DNA from: a bacterium | GTDB taxonomy: Bacteria; Bacillota_I; Bacilli_A; Mycoplasmatales; Mycoplasmoidaceae | Reading direction: 5' to 3' | Length of the DNA: 52,734 nucleotides | Assembly: GCA_017445805.1 (NCBI GenBank) | Contig: JAFSSC010000009.1 | Coordinates: 1 to 52,734, forward strand | Shown: piece by piece, positions 45,201-52,734 of the stretch | How the letters are laid out: each line of letters begins with the position of its first letter | How positions within the stretch are numbered: position 1 is the stretch's first letter | Notes under the pieces: generated by a model | Told to the model about the DNA's origin: nothing | Database searches by the model: none | Seen by the model: the letters and a program-made list of their open reading frames with translations, nothing else | Translations under genes and position numbers: made by a program

Positions 45201-48049
45201 CCATTTTGTTCAACAAATTTTTCAAAGTAAAATTCAACAATTTTTCCTAAAAAAATAGAGGGTAATTGTGAAATAGTATTTCCATCTTTTGATGATTTTA
45301 ATATTTCGATAGTTGATTGTATTATTGTGGATGATTTGACATATTCTTCGCGATCATCACCGTTAATATCAATTTCCTGTAATTTCGCTCTAATTGATTG
45401 TGGTAATGAACTTTTTAAATACAAAATTTCGTCATTTTTAACGCAATACTGCAAAGTGACATCATAAAAAATTTTTTTAATTTCATCGGAAATAATTTTT
45501 GAATTGACATCTTTTATTTCAAAACATGAAAGTATTATTTTAATTAATTCATTGTTTGTGAAATGACCTTGTTTCTTGTTCAATTCATTCAAAACCGGTG
45601 GTAGTATCCAATTAAAAGGGATAAAGCCTTTTCCAATACACTTGAACTTCTTATTAATTACATTATAAATTGGTTTAGTAATATGATCGGAACTAATCCA
45701 AAGATTACGATTGAAATAATAAAGGAAAATGGGATTATTCCCATTAAAAATCGTATTAATTTTGGTTTTAGCATCATCAATATAAGATTTTGCATAACGA
45801 TTTTTAAATCATTCGTAAAAATGAGATCACGATTTGTTTCCACATTCAAACCAAACATTAAATTTTTTTATTTCATCAAAAACCCCTTTATCTATTCCGT
45901 ATGATCAAGAAATATGTAAGATTTCTTCCATACTAACATTTTCAATGTTAAATATTGGTACATTAATATATTCGTATAAGCATTTTTTAATGGTTTCAAA
46001 ACTAATCGTATTGTTTTCAACATTTTCATTATTATTTAATTCACTATAAATGGCAGCTGCCAACGAAGTTAAAGCAATTTTTTGGGTTTCAGATGAATAT
46101 GATTCGGCAATTTTTTTTGGTAAATCAATTAAATTTAAAAGACATTCATTCCCAACTATTTCCACTGAGGGATGCTGATTTTCAAAAAGATCTGTAATTC
46201 TATTAAAAATCACATCTTCTTGTCTATTCTCGTTCTCCACATCAGACTTATCTATGTTATTTATTTTGTCTTCGGATACCATTTGATTCGGCAAAAAAGA
46301 TTGATCATGCTCAATAATTCCATTCTCAACCATTTCAAATATTTGCTGATAAGATAATGACTTAATCGTAGCAACATCATGATATTTTTTTGTACTAACA
46401 AATTTTAGAAAATTATTAAGAGCATCACCAAATTCTTTCGCTTCGATAATGTTAGTAACATCTTTGAGTATCGGATTCATAAGACCATTATCAATGATTC
46501 CTCCTATAATTGATTTTTCAGATGATGGATGAAATATATCGCCTAATGATGGCGAATTGGCAAAAAGATCAACTAACGATGATTTATTTCCAAAATGAAA
46601 AAACGATGATAAATCAGATGGATTTTTTATTTTTGATGAGAAAATCTTAATAAGATTGGAGGTTGCAAACATTCATTTTAATGGTAAAAAAGGTGCACAA
46701 TATGATGTGGCGAGTGTACCAATACCTATTGTTAACCATTTCATAATAGTATCTCAATTTTGAAAAATTCACTCGTCTCAATTTTCTCATGTTCAAGCCG
46801 AAGAGGAAATTATGACTTTATTATTTCATGTTGCAAGAATATAAGAGGCAACAGCTTTTTCAAAAGTAGTAATTGTATAATTTAATTTAATTTTCGAAAG
46901 AAAGTCAGCAATTGCTTGCTTGAAATTATTATTTTCCCCATCAACATATTTTTTTTCGTGAAAAGTTAAATAAGAAAAAAATGCTTCAATGTTACAAAGA
47001 AATCAATAATGATCCTCGTATGCTAAACTATCTCTAATGTTATAATTATCAATCCAAACTTTGAAAGCTTCGACAATATAACGTTCATGCGTTATTTCAT
47101 GGTAACTTTTATCATGAATTTCCTTTTTGGTTGCAGTATAATCAAAAAGTTTTTTCATATCATTTACTAATTGCGATAAATACAAATTTAATTCGTTAAT
47201 TTCATCATTGCGACTGAATGTTTGTTGCAAAAGACTACGATGAAAAACACGAAGTTGTTTTTTAGCATAATCCATTTTCACTTTTAGTTGCTTTATTTTA
47301 CTTTTTACTTTTTTGTTAACCTCGTTGTCTTTGTTATTTTTGTCCGCTTCATCCACATAATAAATTCCATTGATTTCATCGGACAAAAAGCAAGATACAA
47401 TATCGTTGCGAAAATCATCTTTATAATTAGTTCGTGAAATAAAATCAAATTTATTCCGATCAAAAACTGTATTTAAATCAAGTTCGTTAGTCCATAATTT
47501 GAAATAATCTAAATTAAATTTAATTGTTTTAATTTCTTGAACTTCAATAAAAGAATCATGCATGTCATCGTAATAATAAGGATCATTATAAAGTTGATAA
47601 TTTGTGGATGCGAATTTTAAATTTTCACCATAAAAAGATGAAGTATATTGCTGAAAATCACGAATGAAAGCAATTTTTGCACAAATAAAAAATTGATCAA
47701 TTAAAGCTTTTTCAATTAAACGTCCACTTATGTATGCATTAAAATCACAATTAATAAAATTTTTGTCATTTTTGTATTTTTCTAATCAAGCAAAATTGGT
47801 TTTTGATTTATCAATATTTGATTGCGTCGCGTCATTATCAGAAAGTTCAAAATATTTATTGTAAAAAAAATTTGATTTTCTTAATAAAGTAGTTAAAAAG
47901 TGAAAATTCGTAAAAATAATCGATATCGATAAAGAAATTTCAAAAATTTGTTTTTTGATTCGCATATTAAGATGACATCTAAAGAAAAAATTACTTTTAT
48001 TAATTTTATGCATACAAACTTGTCTAGAAAACTTTAAACTAAAAAACAT
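42251..48049 (-). CDS. Giant repeat-containing membrane protein with candidate HExxH zinc-protease site (frame interrupted at three homopolymers)
   Basis: One reading frame on the minus strand runs from ATG 48049 to TAA 42251 (about 1,933 codons) if ~25 TGA codons are Trp. The exception is 44065-43694, where the frame is lost and regained by three apparent one-base deletions. The N-terminus has a hydrophobic segment after basic residues (MRIKKQIFEISLSISIIF, about residues 29-50). Residues 317-321 read HEITH, followed by Glu355 in 'CNIEAFFSYLTFH', the HExxH...E spacing of zincin proteases. Another hydrophobic segment 'WLTIGIGTLATSYCAPFLPL' lies near residue 440. The remaining ~1,400 residues are Asn/Lys/Glu/Ile-rich with a recurring unit built around LPxxI. 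I know no matching family. A TATTAT five bases before the ATG may be its -10 box. Confidence 0.7.
43694..44065 (-). other. Frame-interrupted segment of the giant gene (A8, G7 and A6 tracts)
   Basis: Minus-strand frame 1 meets TAG at 44048-44050. One extra A in the A8 run (44058-44065) would lead into the open frame 'KFDGKLFIDIVKKIVLNLI'. One extra G in the G7 run (43954-43960) would lead into 'IDDFADAKLVIDN', and one extra A in the A6 run (43694-43699) returns to the original frame at 'KKERILKEEFRKEKENKF'. The three changes sum to three bases. Confidence 0.75.
46985..47101 (-). other. Candidate zinc-metalloprotease site of the giant protein
   Basis: HEITH is encoded at 47087-47101, and a glutamate at 46985-46987 follows 38 residues after the first His, inside an 'EAFFSYL' helix. 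In lethal-factor-like zincins the third zinc ligand is a Glu in an EFFAE-type helix some 40-50 residues after HExxH. The similarity is limited to this pattern. Confidence 0.4.
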
Positions 48050-48899
48050 ATTGTATAATATTAGGTTTAATAGCTATTATACCTAAGTGTATAAAAAATA
48101 AAACTTGATGCTAAAAGGCATTAATTAGTAGTTAATTGCAATTTTAGTATCGCTATTTTAAATTGGTAGAATTTTAAATATTTAATACACATACGCTTAT
48201 TTTCATATCATCAATCTTTCCTAAAGCAAGTAGAACTTATAAATATTTTTAATTGTTAATACCATATTCAAGTTATGTACAAAATAATAAATTGATTTAA
48301 TAAAGCTATTTTATTTATCTTACAAAACATCCAAAATTAGATCTTATTGAACCGATTTAAAGAAATATATACAATTAATCTTTAAACAAAATGCTTCGAT
48401 ATCAATGAATTTAATGAGATTACTTATCAAATAAGTCACTTTATTATTTATTTTAAACTTATACTAAACTAACTATTTATGGATGCTTTATACTACGATA
48501 GTATTACAAGTCTTTCATACAAATGCAAAATTAGAAATACGATTAATCATATAGGAATACATTAAACACAAACAATAATAATGATAAAACTTTGCAATAA
48601 ACTAAAATCCATTGTTTTTATCGTAAATTTTAAAATCATCTCTTGTTGCTATTTAAAATAAATAAACTATATCGCAAGCAAATGACAGATCATCACTTTA
48701 CTCATTGTTTAATGAACATTAAAAAATTACCCTCTATAATGCGAATAATTTAAATTCAAATATGGACAAGATGGAATGAATGAACCAAAACAAATCCCAT
48801 CAATAAAATCGTTAAAATTTCTTTTCAATGACTAACATTTTCACATGTTTAATTTCATCATGATAAATCGATAAAATTACAAAAACAAAGAAACAAGCA
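48050..48899 (+). other. Intergenic region, nothing recognised
   Basis: 850 very AT-rich bases, closed in all frames, between the giant gene and ktrA. No tRNA, repeat or terminator was recognised. On the minus strand TATTAT (48055-48060) may be the -10 of the giant gene. Confidence 0.5.
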
Positions 48900-49568
48900 T
48901 TAATTACTTTTTGTAAATAATGTTAAAATTTTTTTTAATTCTTTATTCAAACAAACCAATGAAACTAAATCACCAGTTTTAATAATTGTTGTTTTCGTAA
49001 TCGGAAAAATTGTCATGTCGTTACGTTGTATATAAATAATGATCGCACCATATTTTCTTCGCAAATCTAATTCAATAATCGATTTGCCGTTTAGTTTATC
49101 ATTAAAGACAACAGTTTTAACCAAACTCGCTTTTGTTCCAATTAATGTAACATCAGCACCAAGATTATAAACACATTGAATTGCCATCTTATTCGCGGCA
49201 TCAATTTCAGGAACAACCACCAACGAAACACCAAGTGTTTTTAAAACACGCTCATGAATAGTAGTTTTAGCTTGAGCAATAATCATTGGAATTTCTAAAT
49301 GCTTTAAATTTGCACAAATCATAATTTCTTTTTCAAGATTATCACAAGCAACAATAACGACTTTTATGTTTTGAATTCCTAAATCAATAAGATTTTTCAA
49401 ATCACTACAATCACATTTAGCAGCAACATCATACTTTTTGGTAGCAACATTAATTAAATCTTGATTGATATCAAGAACCATCACACTTTTACCGTAATTT
49501 TTAAGTTGATCAGCTATTTGCGTCCCAAAACGACTCAATCCAATCACACAATATTCAAGTTTTGCCAT
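48900..49568 (-). CDS. ktrA: Potassium uptake regulator KtrA/TrkA (RCK domain)
   Basis: 222 residues. This is the cytoplasmic gating subunit of Ktr-type K+ channels. The RCK_N Rossmann fold starts 'YCVIGLSRFGTQIADQL' (GxSRFG instead of the usual GLGRFG) and continues 'VMVLDINQDLINVATKKYDVAAKCDCSD', 'VVIVACDNLEKEIMICANLKHLEIPMIIAQAKTTIHERVLKTLGVSLVVVPEIDAANKMA'. The RCK_C domain follows from about residue 140 ('LNGKSIIELDLRRKYGAIIIYIQRN'). The membrane partner KtrB is not in the window. A minus-strand TATAAT (49583-49588) lies 14 bases before the ATG, predicting a very short leader. Confidence 0.93.
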   Translation of the reverse strand: MAKLEYCVIGLSRFGTQIADQLKNYGKSVMVLDINQDLINVATKKYDVAAKCDCSDLKNLIDLGIQNIKVVIVACDNLEKEIMICANLKHLEIPMIIAQAKTTIHERVLKTLGVSLVVVPEIDAANKMAIQCVYNLGADVTLIGTKASLVKTVVFNDKLNGKSIIELDLRRKYGAIIIYIQRNDMTIFPITKTTIIKTGDLVSLVCLNKELKKILTLFTKSN

Positions 49569-49975
49569 TATATTGTTAATTGATTATATTAATATCTAAA
49601 AATAATCAATGTGCTTTCATTAAATTATAAGTAATGTTATTTAATTCAATAAACGAGATTATTTACTTTCACCCACTTAACGAAAGAAAAGCTGGTTACT
49701 TATTACTTATCATTATTTGAATCTACAGAAGTAATAGTAATTGTTATTTACTCGTATTATGCATTGATTAGTTCTTAATAAAATTTATGGTAATAGTAAT
49801 CATTGTCAATATTTAATGTACTTTAAATCAAGGATTTATAGGAGGAGTTTGCTACACTGTCCTCTTTTATGATTAAGTTAAAGAAAATTAAGTTGAAATA
49901 ATTATTGCTTTTTTTATCAAATTATTTTTATGCTATAATACTTAAGAAATTAAAAAATTAGAAAAGGAAAAAAAT
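49569..49975 (+). other. Intergenic region with lipoprotein promoter
   Basis: Divergent region between ktrA and the lipoprotein gene. On the plus strand TATAAT at 49935-49940 and an AAAAGGAAAA ribosome-binding site just before ATG 49976 form the lipoprotein expression signals. A GGAGGAG at about 49844 is not followed by a gene. The rest shows nothing recognisable. Confidence 0.6.
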
Positions 49976-50602
49976 ATGGAAATAAAAAAATCAAAAAAAT
50001 TATTAAGTGCATTAATCGCAACAAGTTTTGTCGGTATTGCAGTTACTCCAGTTGTATTAACAAGTTGTTCTAAAAAAGAAGGTAATTCTTTTAAAGACTT
50101 TATTACATCATCAGTTATGAGTAAAGATAAAGCTAAAGTAGAAGGTAAATTTGATGATGGTAAAGATGTTAAATTTAGTGACTTCGATACAAACGGTGTA
50201 GCAACACTTGCTCTTGTTCCTGAAAAATCCGAAGCAAATTGTAAAAAATTTACAATTAAATTGGAACTTCCATTTGAAGATGATGCGAGTGCTGACAAGA
50301 AATCATTTGAAGTTAGTGTTGATCAAGGTAAAACTAGTGGATTAGAGAAAGAAGAAAAAAACTTTGTTAAAATTGGTGATAAGAAAGTTGATGATAAAAA
50401 TAAAAAAATTGTAAGTTGGGAAGTAGAAATTACTCCTAATAAATCAGATGTAAAAAAAGATGGTGATAAACAAGCAAAATTTGATCCAAATGTAACTTTC
50501 TCTGAAATTACTTTTACATTCAAAAATACTAAAAAAGATGCCAAAGATGATGATAAAGAATGTAAATTTGTTTATAAAATTACATACGCTGAAAAACAAT
50601 AG
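49976..50602 (+). CDS. Lipoprotein of unknown function
   Basis: 208 residues without TGA codons. It has a basic start (MEIKKSKKLLSALIA), a hydrophobic core and lipobox LTSC, with Cys31 as the lipid-modified residue. The mature part is Lys/Asp-rich and shows two similar stretches, 'VATLALVPEKSEANCKKFTIKLELPFEDDA' and 'VSWEVEITPNKSDVKKDGDKQAKFDPNVTFSEITFTFKNTKK', suggesting beta-sandwich modules. The codon mix and composition differ from housekeeping neighbours. It has its own promoter and a perfect terminator, so it is a single-gene unit, probably well expressed. Confidence 0.88.
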   Translation: MEIKKSKKLLSALIATSFVGIAVTPVVLTSCSKKEGNSFKDFITSSVMSKDKAKVEGKFDDGKDVKFSDFDTNGVATLALVPEKSEANCKKFTIKLELPFEDDASADKKSFEVSVDQGKTSGLEKEEKNFVKIGDKKVDDKNKKIVSWEVEITPNKSDVKKDGDKQAKFDPNVTFSEITFTFKNTKKDAKDDDKECKFVYKITYAEKQ

Positions 50603-50623
50603 TTAGTTTTTTCGATGATTAAT

Positions 50624-50653
50624 AAACAAGACTCCGTTTGGAGTCTTGTTTTT
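50624..50653 (+). terminator. Rho-independent terminator after the lipoprotein gene
   Basis: A perfect 12-base stem AAACAAGACTCC / GGAGTCTTGTTT with loop GTTT is followed by more T. It ends only a few bases before the mtaB ATG (50658). Confidence 0.93.
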
Positions 50654-50657
50654 GTTT

Positions 50658-51938
50658 ATGAAATTTTGAATCAAAACACTAGGTTGTAAAGTTAATTTTT
50701 GCGAATCAAAAAGCATTATTAACGATTTAAATACAAACGGATATCGTCAAGTAAAAGCGATAAAAAATGCGAAAATTATTATCTTAAATACGTGCACTAT
50801 TACAAAAAATACAGATGCAAAAATGCGAAATTTAATCGCTAGAGTCAGCAAAAAAAAGAAGATTGTCATAGTTGTTGGTTGCTATTGCCAAAATTACTTC
50901 CATTGTCTAAAAAAGCAAGGTAATTTACACATTGTTCTTGGTAATAGCAATAAAAATAAAATCGTTCCGCTTCTACAATACTATTTCAAAAATAACAGAA
51001 TTATTCGTAAATGCTCACCAATTAATAAACTGACAAAATTTGAAAGCTTATCACTGCCTAGTCGTAAGTTTGGTGAAAATACACGAGCCTTTTTAAAAAT
51101 TCAAGACGGATGTAACCAAAAATGTAGTTATTGTATCATTCCTTATGTCCGAGGAAAAACACGAAGCAAAAATTATTACATTGTTCTTAAAGAAATTAGG
51201 CAACTTGCCACATTAGGATATAAAGAAATTGTTTTAACAGGAATTAACCTTACTTCGTATAATGACCAACAACTAAATTTTTATGATCTTTTGCTAAAAA
51301 TTGATAAAATTCCCGGTAATTTCCGCATCCGTATTTCCTCGCTCGAACCAACCCCAATGATCTACAAAATCATTGATTTATTCGCTGATAACCAAAGACG
51401 TTGATGCAAACAATTGCATTTATGCCTACAATCAGCATCGAATCACGTTTTAAAAACAATGAACCGACCTTATACAATTGAACAGTATTTTGCTCTTGTT
51501 AATTATGCGCGTAAAAAGATTAAAAATGTGGCAATTACAACCGACTATATCGTTGGTTTTCCTAGTGAAACACAAAATGATTTCAAACAAGCTATTGTTA
51601 ATTTGAAAAAAATTAAATTTGCGAATATCAATGTTTTTTGTTATTCACGTCGAAAAAAAACATTAACCGATCGTGAATATAAAAAAGATTTGGCACACGA
51701 AATTATCGCAAAGCGATGACAAATAATTAATCAAATTAAATTAAAATGTGCCCTTGCATATAAAAAGAAATTGATTGGACAGAAAATAGAAGTTATCGTA
51801 CAAAAAAATAAAAATAATGTCTACTATGGTTACTCGAGTGAATATGTTAAAGTATTAATAAAAGAAAAAGAAAATTGTCGAAGAAATAAACTAGTTAATA
51901 TTATCTATAAAAAGCATAATTTAACTGAACAAATCTAA
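50658..51938 (+). CDS. mtaB: tRNA (t6A37) methylthiotransferase MtaB
   Basis: 426 residues, reading through TGA 50667, 51402 and 51717. This radical-SAM enzyme converts t6A37 to ms2t6A37 in tRNAs. The N-terminal MTTase domain starts 'FWIKTLGCKVNFCES', the TLGCKVN signature separating MtaB from MiaB, and has further Cys in 'LNTCTITKNTD' and 'VVGCYCQ'. The radical-SAM triplet is 'CNQKCSYC' (C-x3-C-x2-C). 'GYKEIVLTGINLTSY' and 'HLCLQSASNHVLKTMNRPY' follow. The C-terminal TRAM-like part is present but weak. The ATG directly follows a terminator hairpin, leaving no room for a ribosome-binding site. Confidence 0.94.
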
Positions 51939-51962
51939 TTAAAGAAAAAATATTGATTTTTT

Positions 51963-52042
51963 TATAATTTAATATTTTTTTATTTATAATTGTTTTTGCT
52001 TGGAAAAGCAGCAAGGTCTTTGAAAACTAAATAGAATCCGTC
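51963..52042 (+). promoter_or_regulatory. rRNA operon promoter and leader
   Basis: Two TATAAT boxes (51963-51968 and 51985-51990) precede the 16S gene. The leader contains a short TGCTT...AAGCA hairpin and CTTTGAAAACTAAATAG at about 52018-52034, the stretch commonly found in Firmicutes rRNA leaders and used in antitermination or RNase III processing. Confidence 0.7.

Positions 52043-52734
<692 letters not shown>

Noticed and set aside
45658-45904. Open frames on both strands at 45658-45904
   Set aside because: They are shadows of the giant gene, whose own frame is open here through several TGA codons.
49838-49900. AGGAGGAG followed by a short ATG frame
   Set aside because: The frame after it is only about ten codons, so it is not a supportable gene. 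It may be a relic.

Overview
The window comes from a low-GC mollicute that reads UGA as tryptophan (genetic code 4). Almost every housekeeping gene here stays open only if in-frame TGA is read as Trp, often at conserved tryptophan positions. All expected stops are TAA or TAG. The A+T content is very high, a 16S rRNA gene begins at the right edge, and lipoproteins with a Cys lipobox occur. I cannot name the genus from sequence alone.

Layout. 1-7916: the end of a probable FtsA-like gene, ftsZ, a CIRCE-controlled dnaJ-grpE pair, asnS, pgsA (frame broken at an 11-A tract), cinA/pncC and a membrane-anchored leucine-rich-repeat protein. 8048-23052: one unbroken S10-spc-alpha ribosomal-protein cluster in the Firmicutes order (rpsJ to rplQ, with secY, adk, map, infA, rpmJ and rpoA inside). 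Many of its genes are joined by TAATG stop/start overlaps, and several r-proteins carry Lys-rich tails. 23078-33928: metG, a DJ-1/PfpI protein, lysS, a two-nuclease-domain protein, a membrane protein on the minus strand, a NadD-YqeK fusion, MTA/SAH nucleosidase, an LPG-synthase-like membrane protein, UDP-galactopyranose mutase (glf) and rpmF, closed by a terminator.

33976-49568 is an accessory zone with low coding density. It holds a decayed adenine-methyltransferase relic, an intact alpha/beta hydrolase, about 3.6 kb of decayed minus-strand membrane-protein relics, a lipoprotein gene carrying a recent 279-bp in-frame tandem duplication, and a 5.8-kb minus-strand reading frame. That frame encodes a giant protein of about 1,930 residues with a candidate HExxH...E zinc-protease site and a recurring 'LPxxI' unit. 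Three one-base homopolymer deletions interrupt the giant frame and together restore it. The zone ends with ktrA. 49976-52734: a lipoprotein with a perfect terminator, mtaB, and the rRNA promoter and leader with the start of 16S rRNA.

How the parts fit. Cell division, protein folding, translation, membrane export and phospholipid synthesis are packed left of 33.9 kb. The LPG-synthase-like protein plus Glf suggest galactofuranose-containing glycolipid or capsule. The right-hand zone looks like a fast-changing surface or virulence-type region. Several promoters place a TATAAT-type -10 box exactly six bases before the ATG, which points to leaderless mRNAs.
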